DNA of 64,000 bases from Bog-950 sp046329515 (GCA_046329515.1 JAXLUM010000002.1:310001-374000), one strand, 5' to 3'; numbered from the stretch's first letter, positions 35,091-44,249 are shown. Numbers and translations are program-made. The notes: generated by a model not told the origin, from the sequence alone.

Positions 35091-35162
35091 GCCCTCCCAA
35101 CCCTCCCCTGAAGGGGAGGGCTTAATATCCTCACCCCTAACCCCTCTCCAAAGGAGAGGGGG
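35091..35162. repeat. GC-rich palindromic repeats, copies 2 and 3
   Basis: Copy 2 (35091-35121) GCCCTCCC ... CCCTCCCCTGAAGGGGAGGGC starts right behind the stop codon of the acyl-CoA dehydrogenase. Copy 3 (35128-35162) has TCCTCACCCCTAACCCCTCTCC then AAAGGAGAGGGGG, close to copy 1. Both may fold as hairpins and act as terminators. Confidence 0.75.
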
Positions 35163-35255
35163 ATAATACAACTCATTGCAAACCCTCGACGATTGGCGAA
35201 GACGCCGACCTAGGGTAAAGGTATTTTACCCCCTCCGGCAGCATTGGGCTGCCTC

Positions 35256-35289
35256 GTCCCCCTTAATCCCGAAGTTTCGGGAGGGGGAC
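35256..35289. repeat. Palindromic repeat, GTCCCCC/GGGGGAC type
   Basis: GTCCCCC (35256-35262) and GGGGGAC (35283-35289) enclose a second inverted repeat TCCCGAA/TTTCGGGA. The sequence between the acyl-CoA dehydrogenase and the 133-aa gene contains no convincing gene. Confidence 0.6.
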
Positions 35290-35323
35290 AGTTTAGAAAG
35301 GAGCAACTTCCACAGAGGTAGAA

Positions 35324-35725
35324 TTAACCGAATACGTAGCTTTCCCAAAACATTCCTTCGCCTATTTTAAGGAAGTCTATCATCCAGGGAAGTTCAACGC
35401 CTATGCTTAATGTACCGCGGTCTTCAGCAGTAGGTTCTACACCGCCGCCAACAACGTTTACCCATACATCTTTAGGCACTTCAAAATACTTAAAGCCGTC
35501 TACCACCGGTTTGTAGAGTTCAAAGCGCTTGCGCTTTTCTTCGCTATCGCCGTCTTTAAGACCCTCTGCACACTCAGCAGATTTTGCCCAACACTCTACC
35601 AGGTAGCCTGCCAGCGTGGGGCGATTAGCGTCATATACTTTTTTGTCGTTAAGGCTGCGGATAGTTCCTTCCAGTGTGTATTCATCCACCCGCTTTAAAT
35701 AGAATTCACCTAATTGTGATGCCAT
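35324..35725 (-). CDS. Conserved-looking hypothetical protein
   Basis: 133 aa, no signal peptide, soluble and acidic. I do not recognise it. The sequence has an even distribution of charged and hydrophobic residues, a Cys-containing helix (VECWAKSAECAEGL), a GGGVEPTAEDRGT turn and a Trp-rich C terminus (LPWMIDF ... MFWESYVFG), all consistent with a folded enzyme-like or binding domain. It stands alone, transcribed toward the palindromic repeats. Confidence 0.6.
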   Translation of the reverse strand: MASQLGEFYLKRVDEYTLEGTIRSLNDKKVYDANRPTLAGYLVECWAKSAECAEGLKDGDSEEKRKRFELYKPVVDGFKYFEVPKDVWVNVVGGGVEPTAEDRGTLSIGVELPWMIDFLKIGEGMFWESYVFG

Positions 35726-35912
35726 AGTGCTTATTTAATTTTGAAGGCAAATTAGAAACACGGCCGATGGCGCAAAGACAAAATTTTAGGTAAAAATCGG
35801 AAAGCCGATGCTTCTCAGTAACCTAGTGTAATGGTGCCTTTGTCAACGATTAATTCGTGCCGCCTCACAATTGGTGAGCCGCCAACCGTAAGGGAAGGTC
35901 ATTCTAACTGTT

Positions 35913-36607
35913 CTATAATTTAATACGGGACGGAATTACTTTATCCGTGCTAATCCCAATGGAGGAGGCTAACTCTTTGACATGATCCAAATACTCCGAA
36001 TCAGCAAAAGGACTAATAACAATTTCTTCAATTATAACCTTTAAATCAATTGGAATATAAATAAAATCGGGAACAGGTTCTTTAGGTCTAAAATAATAGA
36101 TTAATAGTCTTACCTCTTTTTCCCAAAAAAAATCGCTCGGTTTTCGTGAAAGCATTCGAAGGGAATTAAATATCCCTACCGCCGAATGGACAACATCGAA
36201 ATAAGCTACCACGGGCATATTAATGTTATATCACTTTTATCTAATTCCCGCTTTAATCGGCCTACCGAAACTTTAATCATCACAGCATTTTTACAATTAC
36301 CATAGGTCTCCCAAAAGCGCCGCCAATCAAGCACATCATAAGTCCAACAATTGATAAACGAGGTTGTTTGCTCTTCTTTATAAACCTCAATTTCCATTTC
36401 AGCTCTTTCTCCTCTATGTGTTCTAATCCAATTTAAGTCATATAAGGAAAACAACATTTCATCTGCTGGAGGGAAATTAGATATTTTGTTGAAATACAAT
36501 GAGGAGGTTCTAATAAGGTCAGCGAACTTACTTTCGGTAAAATATCTGCTTATAGAAAGATGATCAGGTGGAGTGGTAAACCTATCCGGTATTTCTTGAA
36601 AGGGCAT
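35913..36607 (-). pseudogene. DUF2971-like gene disrupted by a frameshift
   Basis: Two overlapping minus-strand frames together make one protein of about 230 aa. The first (ATG at 36607; 36206-36607) gives LSISRYFTESKFADLIRTSS ... FINCWTYDVLDWRRFWETYG ... AVMIKVSVGRLKREL and stops abruptly. The second (35913-36218) continues with FFWEKEVRLLIYYF ... IYIPIDLKVIIEEIVISPF. This order of motifs is that of DUF2971 proteins, often carried in defence-like or accessory regions. The shift lies near 36218-36235. Either a recent pseudogene, a sequencing error or, less likely, frameshifting. Confidence 0.7.
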
Positions 36608-36762
36608 CGTGTTTCGAACAAATAAAATTATAATACAAATCAATTCAATTTTAGAACTATCGTCTACATCCAACATCTAAAACCTGAGGCTGTTAATAAG
36701 TCTGGTGTCTAAAGTCTGGTGTCTGCCATCTCCCTACCTATTTTCGCGGTAAAGACGATAAG

Positions 36763-38031
36763 ATGAAAGATACTGCTGTATTTGAGCTGATAGATAAAGA
36801 ATTGCACCGCCAGCGCGAGGGCGTTGAAATGATAGCCTCGGAGAATTTTACCAGTGCTGAAGTAATGGCGGCCATGGGTAGCTGCTTAACCAATAAGTAT
36901 GCTGAAGGCCTGCCCGGCAAGCGTTACTATGGCGGTTGCCAGTTTGTAGATGAAATAGAGAACCTGGCCATTGAGCGCCTGAAGAAATTGTTTGGTGCCG
37001 CCTGGGCCAATGTGCAGCCGCACAGCGGTGCACAGGCCAACGCAGCCGTTATGCTTGCCTGCGTAAAACCCGGCGATAAAATTTTAGGCTTTAACTTATC
37101 GCACGGGGGGCACTTAACGCATGGCAGCCCGGTGAACTTTAGCGGTAAATTATATGTGCCTTCGTTTTATGGTGTGGAGAAGGAAACCGGCCGTGTAGAC
37201 ATGAACAAGGTGCGCGAAACAGCACTTAAGGAAAGACCAAAGCTTATTATCTGCGGCGCCTCGGCTTACAGCCGCGAGTGGGATTATAAAACCTTCCGCG
37301 CTATTGCCGATGAAGTGGGCGCTATTTTAATGGCGGACATTGCTCACCCTGCAGGCTTAATTGCCGTTGGCTTGTTAGATAATCCGCTGCCGCATTGCCA
37401 CATAGTAACCAGCACCACCCACAAAACATTGCGTGGCCCGCGTGGTGGCATAATTATGATTGGCCAGGATTTTGAAAATCCGTTTGGCGATAAGACCCCG
37501 AAAGGCGAGTTGAAAATGATGAGTGCGGTGTTGGATGGTGCGGTGTTCCCCGGCACGCAGGGTGGCCCCTTAGAGCATGTTATAGCCGGCAAGGCCGTAG
37601 CTTTTGGCGAGGCGCTTAGCCCCGAGTTTAAGACCTACCAGCAACAGGTGAAGAGCAACGCACAGGCTTTGGCTGCTGCGTTAGTGGATAAAGGTTATGG
37701 TATAATAAGCGGTGGCACCGATAATCACCTTATGCTTATTGACCTGCGCACGAAGAATGTAACCGGTAAGCAGGCGGAGAATGCCTTAGTAAAGGCCGAC
37801 ATTACCTGCAATAAAAACATGGTTCCTTTTGATGATAAGAGCCCGTTTGTTACCAGTGGCATACGCTTAGGCACGCCGGCTGTAACCAGCCGCGGCATGA
37901 AGGAGAAAGACATGACCCAGATAGCAGAATGGGTGGACCGTGTAGTTATGGATATAGAAAACGAAACGGTTGTGAATAAAGTGAAGGCGGAAGTGAATGA
38001 GTATATGCAACAGTTTCCGTTGTATAAATAA
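36763..38031 (+). CDS. glyA: Serine hydroxymethyltransferase
   Basis: 422 aa PLP enzyme converting serine and tetrahydrofolate to glycine and methylene-THF. Visible are EGVEMIASENFTS near the start, YGGCQFVDEIE, PHSGAQANAAVM, the PLP Asp in MADIAHPAGL, and the Schiff-base Lys in STTHKTLRGPRGG. Length is normal for bacterial enzymes. It stands alone on the plus strand, followed directly by a palindromic repeat. The upstream region has a direct repeat of GTCTGGTGTCT (near 36700-36722), of unknown meaning. Confidence 0.95.
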   Translation: MKDTAVFELIDKELHRQREGVEMIASENFTSAEVMAAMGSCLTNKYAEGLPGKRYYGGCQFVDEIENLAIERLKKLFGAAWANVQPHSGAQANAAVMLACVKPGDKILGFNLSHGGHLTHGSPVNFSGKLYVPSFYGVEKETGRVDMNKVRETALKERPKLIICGASAYSREWDYKTFRAIADEVGAILMADIAHPAGLIAVGLLDNPLPHCHIVTSTTHKTLRGPRGGIIMIGQDFENPFGDKTPKGELKMMSAVLDGAVFPGTQGGPLEHVIAGKAVAFGEALSPEFKTYQQQVKSNAQALAAALVDKGYGIISGGTDNHLMLIDLRTKNVTGKQAENALVKADITCNKNMVPFDDKSPFVTSGIRLGTPAVTSRGMKEKDMTQIAEWVDRVVMDIENETVVNKVKAEVNEYMQQFPLYK

Positions 38032-38032
38032 A

Positions 38033-38062
38033 GCCCTCCTGACCACCCCTAATGGGGAGGAG
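38033..38062. repeat. Palindromic repeat behind glyA
   Basis: GCCCTCCTGACCACCCCTAA then TGGGGAGGA, a degenerate member of the CCCTC ... GAGGG family, 2 bp past the glyA stop. A second inverted sequence, CAGTC ... GACTG with TTTGACAGGCTCA between, follows at 38091-38113. Confidence 0.6.
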
Positions 38063-38129
38063 AAAGAAGGATGTAAACGAATAAGGCTGCCAGTCTTTGA
38101 CAGGCTCAGACTGACAACAGCAGAGTTGA

Positions 38130-38639
38130 ATGAACAAACTGTTATTCTTTTTTGTGATGGTGTTACTTCCGGTGCTGTCGGAAGCGGAAATCAGCCCCCT
38201 GTTTACAGAAGCCAACCAACAGTTTGAGCATCAGCAATACGATAGCGCACTCGGCAATTTCAACCTGCTACTACAGCAAAACCCTGAACAGAAGGAAAGC
38301 TACTTTAACCGTGGCTTGTGCCTTTATTACACCGAGAAATTTAACGAAGCCATTTTAGACTTTAACGAGTGCCTGTTACTGGACTCAGTTTTTGACGAGG
38401 CACAGTTTTTGAAAGGCTTAAGCTTACAAAAAACAGGCGAACTAAAAGCTGCGATGTATGAGTACCAAAACATACATGAAAGAAATACAGCTTACGGATT
38501 GTTAGATAAACGAATCAAAAACTACCGGTTTGCCGTTTACTTGAGTACAAGATGGTATTATATGATAGTGATGGCCGTGCTTCTTCTCTTACTGATTACC
38601 CTTGTGGTAAACCTTTCCTCCTCTAAAAAGGGTATTTAG
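38130..38639 (+). CDS. TPR protein with signal peptide and C-terminal membrane anchor
   Basis: 169 aa. Signal peptide or N-terminal anchor (1-20), two to three TPR units (about 22-125; for example YDSALGNFNLLLQQNPEQKESYFNRGLCLYYTEKFNEAILDFNECL), and a hydrophobic segment (about 143-162). The TPR part should therefore lie in the periplasm, anchored in the inner membrane. It may assemble other envelope proteins. Function unknown. Convergent with the gene at 38653. Confidence 0.7.
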   Translation: MNKLLFFFVMVLLPVLSEAEISPLFTEANQQFEHQQYDSALGNFNLLLQQNPEQKESYFNRGLCLYYTEKFNEAILDFNECLLLDSVFDEAQFLKGLSLQKTGELKAAMYEYQNIHERNTAYGLLDKRIKNYRFAVYLSTRWYYMIVMAVLLLLLITLVVNLSSSKKGI

Positions 38640-38652
38640 CAGGCGGCTGTTT

Positions 38653-38892
38653 TCAGTCGTCCTTTTGTTTTAGTATGCGTTCATAAGGCGGTTTATGCTG
38701 CGAAATAAAGGTGCTTAGCCCTTGCCGGTTGTTCGCCAGTTTCTTCATCCACTCTATATTCTCTTTACCTGCTGATTTATTTGAATAGCGATATTCTGCC
38801 CCATTACTGAAGCGCACATCAATATAGGTGCGGCCAATGCTGTAAGCTGTTACGCCGCTCTCCTTCCCGCTTTTGTTTTTGTACGGGTGCAT
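38653..38892 (-). CDS. Small protein, KTSC-like
   Basis: 79 aa, basic. Central stretch YSIGRTYIDVRFSNGAEYRYSN resembles the KTSC domain, in which a small beta-sheet of the form V-x-Y...L-x-V-x-F-x-x-G-x-x-Y-x-Y is followed by a helix; KTSC proteins include lysyl-tRNA synthetase-associated and nucleic-acid-linked modules. The downstream helix (ENIEWMKKLANNRQGLSTFI) fits this. The match is weak and by eye, and no function is claimed. Confidence 0.6.
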   Translation of the reverse strand: MHPYKNKSGKESGVTAYSIGRTYIDVRFSNGAEYRYSNKSAGKENIEWMKKLANNRQGLSTFISQHKPPYERILKQKDD

Positions 38893-38934
38893 ATAGAGCG
38901 GCTAAAAAACTATGCCCATATTTAACTGCACTAT

Positions 38935-40419
38935 TCACGCAGATTTGCTGTGCCTGCTCAGCCAGCCCATAAAATCAAAAACGCCTATTGCATTTCTTTC
39001 CTTCGGGTCGGAAGATAACTGCTGTAACTGCATCATGAGTTTTTCGAATTCAGCCGCCAGTTCCTTTTTATCCGGCGTACGGATAATACGTTTCATGGCA
39101 TCAAGAAAAGTTTTTTCGAAACGGAAAAGACGTTGCTGATTTTTAAAATGCCGTTCAGTATTACGAATCAGGTAGTCAATAAGGTCAAAGTTGTTCAACT
39201 CGTAATGCATAATTAACAAGGCCACCCGCGCTACAGCGTTAATGTTACTATCGGTTTTTTGGTCGGCGCAAAAGGTAAAATGGTCAATAGCATTGGCATA
39301 TTGCCCTAGGAAGTAGTAGAGCCCCCCAACGTTAAAATTAATAGGCATTAGCAGGTTAACTGAAAGTTGCGAGCTATACGTTTTAAGGTCCTTTACAATT
39401 TGGGGAAGTATCTCGCGGGCATGTTTAAAGTCTGAACTGCTGAAACAATAGTTCATTTCAAGATTGGCATACATTAAAAACACCCTGGCGGCGTATCCTT
39501 CCGCTTCCATTTCAGAGTAGTTACTTAAAAGTTTGTTGTATTGTAAATACTCATCGAATTTGTGCAACCGCAAACAAATATTTAAAAAAGTATTTATAGA
39601 TATATAAACGCCCCATTGGTTATAGCGCTTCATGTCTGGCCTTGAGTTAATATAGTCTACCGTTCGTTTACGCCAATAAAAGCTCTTTTCCATATCGCCA
39701 ATAGCGTAATAGTAATGGCCTAAAATGGTATAATAGTTACAGCGCGATGTGTACGTAACACACTTTTCCTCCTTAAACTCTTCGGCGTTAATAAGCTCTT
39801 CAAGCGCCTCTTTATGCTCTGCGCTGCGTACCCCTTCGAAGCTGAGTAACTTAAGCAGCACATATTGCTTTTTTGATATGGTAAATATGACATTCTGATT
39901 ATGCAGCCACTCCTGCACCATCATTTCTTCTTTATGCAACTCATCAATATATGCAATGGACTTTTTATCAATAGGCAGGATGGAAACCATTAACCGCAAC
40001 CGTAAAATGCACTCGAGCCAAATCGGTAAACGTTCACTTTCTTTAGCCAGTTGATACGCTTTCTCCAGGCTTTTTTGTGCCATTTGATACAGGCCCTTTT
40101 GCGTTAGTATTTCAGCCTGCTCCAGGTTAGCGTAAATGGTAGCATTTACTGTTTTTTCAGCATGAAACTGCTGCAGCGATTTGAGAATACTTCTTTGCAG
40201 ATAGTTTTTGGCTACTGCAAAGGCAGTGCCTTCCTTTTTAATTTTTAGCTTTTTCAGCAGTAGCTCCTCGTTGTATTCCTTCATCCCATCTAATACCTCG
40301 AAGATTTTCAGATAGCCTTTATCGCCATCAGAAGTGGCGGGAAGATTTTTACGGAAGTAGGCCTTTTCGCCTTTAGAAAGGGACTTAACTAAATCAAATA
40401 AATCGTTTTGACGGGCCAT
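38935..40419 (-). CDS. Helical repeat (TPR-like) protein of unknown function
   Basis: 494 aa, no signal peptide, almost wholly alpha-helical by composition. The N-terminal segment (LVKSLSKGEKAYFRKNL ... YLKIFEVLDGMKEYNEELLLKKL) looks like a small helical domain, after which repeated helix pairs resembling degenerate TPRs run to the end. I recognise the type as widespread among Bacteroidota but not a named family. Divergent from the T9SS/fibre pair that starts 150 bp away. Confidence 0.65.
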   Translation of the reverse strand: MARQNDLFDLVKSLSKGEKAYFRKNLPATSDGDKGYLKIFEVLDGMKEYNEELLLKKLKIKKEGTAFAVAKNYLQRSILKSLQQFHAEKTVNATIYANLEQAEILTQKGLYQMAQKSLEKAYQLAKESERLPIWLECILRLRLMVSILPIDKKSIAYIDELHKEEMMVQEWLHNQNVIFTISKKQYVLLKLLSFEGVRSAEHKEALEELINAEEFKEEKCVTYTSRCNYYTILGHYYYAIGDMEKSFYWRKRTVDYINSRPDMKRYNQWGVYISINTFLNICLRLHKFDEYLQYNKLLSNYSEMEAEGYAARVFLMYANLEMNYCFSSSDFKHAREILPQIVKDLKTYSSQLSVNLLMPINFNVGGLYYFLGQYANAIDHFTFCADQKTDSNINAVARVALLIMHYELNNFDLIDYLIRNTERHFKNQQRLFRFEKTFLDAMKRIIRTPDKKELAAEFEKLMMQLQQLSSDPKERNAIGVFDFMGWLSRHSKSA

Positions 40420-40568
40420 AGCAAGCTAAAACAAATTTTATCTAAAATTATGATTATAAACACTTTATAAATATAAAAAGCAATTTGTGCTGCTAAAAAA
40501 ATAAAAAAGATGGTTTCAGCAGCTAATTGGCTCCCGGCAATTTTGGGGCAACAAAAAACCAATTCTGC

Positions 40569-41090
40569 ATGAAACAATTATTTGTATTAACAGGGCTGCT
40601 TTTGGCAATAGGGTATTGCAGGGCACAGAGCCTTACACCTACGGTTATTGCCAGTAGCGGCGGCTACTCCGGTTCAGGAAACACCTCTCTTTCGTACACT
40701 ACCGGCGAAATGACCATGGTTAAAACTTTTAGCGCAGGCGGTACCACCCTTACCCAGGGCTTTCAGCAGGCAGATTCAAGTATAGCTATCGGTTTACTGG
40801 ACCCGGCAGTTTCGCAAGGGTCTTTCGCCTTGTATCCTGTGCCGGCCCATACACAATTATGGTTTGCCTACCAATTTACCGGGCAAGGTAAGGTAGAGGT
40901 AAAGCTTTTTGACATTACCGGGGCGCAGCTACCTTTTAACTATAGCGCAGTTAACACAGGAAACAAGGAAGCGCATACCGTTAACTGCGAGGAAATGGCA
41001 GCGGGCAGCTACCTGCTATCTGCAACATTTACCGGTGCGGGCAGTACACAGCCTGAAGTAATTACCAAACAATTCCAGGTTATTCATTAA
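40569..41090 (+). CDS. Small T9SS cargo protein, paralogue of 28351
   Basis: 173 aa from the ATG at 40569, which begins a signal peptide (MKQLFVLTGLLLAIGYCRAQ); an earlier in-frame start would put polar residues before it. The order is the same as in the protein at 28351: TVIASSGGYSG ... LSYTTGEMTMVKTF ... LTQGFQQ and a type A sorting tail (YPVPAHTQ ... MAAGSYLLSATF ... TKQFQVIH). The tail has YPVP in place of the usual YPNP. Only 40 bp separate it from the collagen-like gene that follows. Confidence 0.85.
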   Translation: MKQLFVLTGLLLAIGYCRAQSLTPTVIASSGGYSGSGNTSLSYTTGEMTMVKTFSAGGTTLTQGFQQADSSIAIGLLDPAVSQGSFALYPVPAHTQLWFAYQFTGQGKVEVKLFDITGAQLPFNYSAVNTGNKEAHTVNCEEMAAGSYLLSATFTGAGSTQPEVITKQFQVIH

Positions 41091-41130
41091 ACAATTTTTC
41101 TATCCATTATTTAAATAAAAAACCAATCAC

Positions 41131-43146
41131 ATGAACTTGAGACTTAACTTATTTACAGTTATTCTTGGTTGCCTGTTTGCATTAACGGTTGCTGCCCAGG
41201 CCCCGCAGTCGTTTAACTACCAGGCCGTAGCACGCAATGCCGCAGGTAACGTGTTACAAAACCAAAACGTAGGCCTACGCTTTACTATACGCGATGGCTC
41301 AGGCACAGGAACTATCGTTTACCAGGAAACACAGAACAAAACCACCAACCAGTTCGGCCTGTTTTCGGCCGAAGTAGGCAACGGCACCGCCGTTACGGGT
41401 AACTTTAGCGGCATAAATTGGGGAAGCGGCGCAAAGTATTTACAGGTTGAATTTGACGCCGCAGGCGGTAGCAGTTACACCGATATGGGTGCTGCACAAT
41501 TACTAAGCGTACCTTACGCACTTTATGCTAACCAGGCAAACACAGGTGGTGCTCAGGGTCCTACAGGCCCTACCGGTCCGCAGGGGATTCAAGGCCCCGC
41601 CGGTGCGCAAGGCTCGCAAGGTTTGCAGGGCCCAACGGGACCAACCGGCCCGCAAGGCTCAGGTGGCGGAGCTACAGGTGCAACAGGCCCTACGGGTCCG
41701 ACCGGTGCACAGGGCGCCGGTGGTGGTGCAACAGGTGCAACCGGCCCAACAGGCGCTACGGGTGCTAAAGGAGCTACAGGCTCAACAGGCGCTACCGGTG
41801 CCACAGGCGCGGGAACTACAGGGGCTACAGGCCCAACAGGACCTACAGGTGCAGGCGGTGGTGCCACAGGTGCAACCGGCGCTACAGGAAGCAAAGGAGC
41901 AACGGGAGCTACAGGCCCAACAGGCGTTGGTACAACCGGGGCAACAGGTGCTACCGGTGCTACAGGCCCTGCGGGTTCGGGCACAGTAAGCGGCACGCTT
42001 AATTACGTTGCTAAGTTTACACCAAACGGTACTACCGTAGGTAACTCACAAGTTTATGACAACGGCAGCTTTGTTGGAATAGGCACTACCACTTCTATTA
42101 ACAGCTCGTTTGAAAAACTGGCGGTAACAGGAACAACTGAAAACGTTGCCAACTTTAATGCACCAAGCAATACATGGATAGGTATTTGGGAAGGTGGCGT
42201 TTACCGCGGCTATATGGGTTCATACTCAGGTGCAGCGGCTGACGTTGACTTTGGCACAGGGGCTATTAACACAACAGGCAGCGTACACATTGTTACCGCT
42301 GCTGTACCCCGTATGACCATAACTGCTGACGGTAAAATAGCACTGAACGAAACCGCACCTGACAACCTGATAGATGTAAATTATACCTCAACTAATAGTT
42401 TTGGCGGTGTAGATGTGATGAACAAAGGTGCAGGCGTAGCGGCCCTGTTCTTCGGCACTAGCAATGTTTTCAGGCACTTTGTAGGTACCGATTACTTTGA
42501 TGGCAATAAATTGAAAATTGGTTCAGGCGGAACAGTAAGCAACGGCAATACCTGGATGACCATGGATGCAGGCAAAGTGGGTATAGGAACCATTACTCCA
42601 ACATCGCGCCTGCATATCAGCGAAAGCAATGCCAACGCATCAAGCCAGGTAGTGTATGCACAACAAACCAGCACTACGGCAGGCGCATATAATACAGCCA
42701 TTAAAGGCGAGAACGCAGCAACAGGCAGTAACGGCATTGGTGTTTGGGGCTCGCAAGCCGGCAGTGGTTGGGGTGTATATGGCACCTCAGTTAGCGGAGT
42801 AGGCGTATATGGCGAGTCAACTTCGGGCACAGCCTTATATGGTAATGGAGGTGGAGCAAGCACTAATGCTTTACAGCTTAATAACGGTTTTATGAAAGTG
42901 AGCGGCACTACCAAAACGGCTTTCCAAACGGCGGCAGTCGCAAATACTACTACCTCTGATTTTGCGATTACTTATAGCGGTTCAGCATCAACCGATATTT
43001 TGGTTGTAACACCTGTAACAAGTTCTTTTAATCTTCCACCGTTTTCAGTTTACTACACCGGTACCGATTGGTACGTTGGCACCAATGCTAGCGGAGCTTA
43101 CTTTCCAAATGGAACGAAATTTAATGTGCTGGTTATTAAGCAATAA
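41131..43146 (+). CDS. Secreted collagen-like tail-fibre protein without S74 domain
   Basis: 671 aa. Signal peptide (1-22), the shared N-terminal domain (about 23-131: APQSFNYQAVARNAAGN ... SVPYALYA), collagen part (about 137-283) with several GAGGGATG interruptions, then LNYVAKFTPNGT, a block nearly the same as in the 724-aa fibre, and a beta-rich tail-fibre part with KVGIGTITPTSRLHIS. Unlike the 724-aa paralogue it has no S74 chaperone but ends in a short beta-rich region (TEND: FPNGTKFNVLVIKQ). No T9SS tail. Closes at a terminator. Confidence 0.85.
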   Translation: MNLRLNLFTVILGCLFALTVAAQAPQSFNYQAVARNAAGNVLQNQNVGLRFTIRDGSGTGTIVYQETQNKTTNQFGLFSAEVGNGTAVTGNFSGINWGSGAKYLQVEFDAAGGSSYTDMGAAQLLSVPYALYANQANTGGAQGPTGPTGPQGIQGPAGAQGSQGLQGPTGPTGPQGSGGGATGATGPTGPTGAQGAGGGATGATGPTGATGAKGATGSTGATGATGAGTTGATGPTGPTGAGGGATGATGATGSKGATGATGPTGVGTTGATGATGATGPAGSGTVSGTLNYVAKFTPNGTTVGNSQVYDNGSFVGIGTTTSINSSFEKLAVTGTTENVANFNAPSNTWIGIWEGGVYRGYMGSYSGAAADVDFGTGAINTTGSVHIVTAAVPRMTITADGKIALNETAPDNLIDVNYTSTNSFGGVDVMNKGAGVAALFFGTSNVFRHFVGTDYFDGNKLKIGSGGTVSNGNTWMTMDAGKVGIGTITPTSRLHISESNANASSQVVYAQQTSTTAGAYNTAIKGENAATGSNGIGVWGSQAGSGWGVYGTSVSGVGVYGESTSGTALYGNGGGASTNALQLNNGFMKVSGTTKTAFQTAAVANTTTSDFAITYSGSASTDILVVTPVTSSFNLPPFSVYYTGTDWYVGTNASGAYFPNGTKFNVLVIKQ

Positions 43147-43196
43147 CTAGGGGGTCCAACCTGCGCCTGCTCAAGTGCAAATGGTGCAGATTGGTT

Positions 43197-43222
43197 AAGG
43201 GCGGCTAGAAGCCGCCCTTTTC
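43197..43222. terminator. Terminator of the 671-aa fibre gene
   Basis: AAGGGCGGC ... GCCGCCCTT stem with 5-nt loop followed by TTTCATTTC, 50 bp after the stop codon on the plus strand. Confidence 0.85.
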
Positions 43223-43237
43223 ATTTCTTTAAAATAA

Positions 43238-43268
43238 AACCGCCCCGCTTTAAAGGCGAGGCGTTTGT
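43238..43268. terminator. Terminator of the IscA-like gene
   Basis: Inverted repeat CGCCCCGC / GGCGAGGCG (one mismatch), 26 bp past the stop of the minus-strand IscA-like gene, with A/T-rich flanks. Oriented opposite to the neighbouring terminator. Confidence 0.6.
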
Positions 43269-43294
43269 ATTTTAGATGCACTGTATGTGTTTGA

Positions 43295-43621
43295 TTATAC
43301 GGCAAAGCTTTCGCCACAGGCGCAAGTGCGTGATGCATTGGGATTTATAAATTGGAAGCCTTTACCGTTAAGACCATCACTGAAATCGAGCGTAGTGTTG
43401 CAGATATACAGAAATGAACGAAGGTCAGTAACCAACTTCACACCTTTATCTTCAAACTGTTGGTCTTCGCCGGTTAGTTTATTATCGAAATCCATTTTGT
43501 AAGATAAACCGGAGCAACCGCCACCTTCAACACTTACGCGTATAAAGTAGTCATCGCCATAATTCTGTTCCTGTTTAAGAACCGCAATTTTCTCTTTAGC
43601 TGTATCCGACACGAAAAGCAT
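43295..43621 (-). CDS. IscA/SufA-type iron-sulfur carrier
   Basis: 108 aa from the ATG at 43621; earlier residues (to 43654) lack family similarity. It has the three invariant cysteines: C36 in GGGCSGLSY, and C100 and C102 in CACGESF. A-type carriers hold a Fe-S cluster or iron and pass it to apo-enzymes. No other isc/suf genes are visible in the window. Divergent from the methylmalonyl-CoA epimerase, 71 bp apart. Confidence 0.9.
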   Translation of the reverse strand: MLFVSDTAKEKIAVLKQEQNYGDDYFIRVSVEGGGCSGLSYKMDFDNKLTGEDQQFEDKGVKLVTDLRSFLYICNTTLDFSDGLNGKGFQFINPNASRTCACGESFAV

Positions 43622-43692
43622 AACTGATTTATTTAGTCTGCAAAAATACACCAATAATCGTTCCTTTGTCCGTAATAGGAAATTTTGACATT

Positions 43693-44094
43693 ATGTTAAA
43701 GATAGAACACCTGGGAATAGCCGTAAATGACCTGGAAACTGCCAATGTGGTATATGCCAAATTGCTGGGTAAACCGCACTATAAGGTGGAAAGCGTAGAA
43801 AGCGAGCATGTAAGCACCTCCTTCTTCCAAATAGGCGATTCGAAAATTGAGTTGCTGCAGGCTACGAATCCTGAAAGTGCCATTGCCAAATTTATAGGTA
43901 AAAAAGGTGAGGGGATACATCACATAGCATTTGCTGTAGAAGATATTGAAAAGGAAGTAGAGCGCTTAAAGGCCGAGGGATTTCAGGCAATATCGGAGAA
44001 ACCGAAAAGGGGCGCTGATAATAAGCTGGTGTTTTTCTTTCACCCCAAAAGCGCTAACGGAGTTTTAATTGAGCTGTGCCAGGAGATAAAATAA
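43693..44094 (+). CDS. mce: Methylmalonyl-CoA epimerase
   Basis: 133 aa, vicinal-oxygen-chelate fold built from two similar halves. Metal-ligand candidates are H6 (EHLGIAV), Gln or Glu in KIELLQ, the His pair in GIHHIAFAV (76-77) and E127 (VLIELCQ). The ATG at 43693 gives the normal start; nine more residues are possible upstream. The enzyme interconverts methylmalonyl-CoA stereoisomers in propionate metabolism, a pathway that also uses a B12-dependent mutase; an acyl-CoA mutase of the same superfamily begins at 62043. Confidence 0.88.
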   Translation: MLKIEHLGIAVNDLETANVVYAKLLGKPHYKVESVESEHVSTSFFQIGDSKIELLQATNPESAIAKFIGKKGEGIHHIAFAVEDIEKEVERLKAEGFQAISEKPKRGADNKLVFFFHPKSANGVLIELCQEIK

Positions 44095-44129
44095 TTTGAG
44101 AATTTTAGAATGCGAGAATTTGACAATGA

Positions 44130-44249
44130 ATCAATGAACTGCAAGTTTATGTCCTGTGCCCTGATGTGGTAGACCAGGGCACAGGAACTGTAGATGCATT
44201 GGCCAAAGAAATGAACCAAAACAATGAAGTATACCTGTGGTGGGATTAG
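44130..44249 (+). pseudogene. Possible gene remnant (C-terminal fragment)
   Basis: A 39-codon open frame without start codon, between mce and the HAD gene: INELQVYVLCPDVVD then QGTGTVDALAKEMNQNNEVY and LWWD stop. The composition looks protein-like and the frame ends normally, so it may be the tail of a lost gene. No family recognised. The rest of the 190-bp gap holds nothing clear. Confidence 0.3.
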
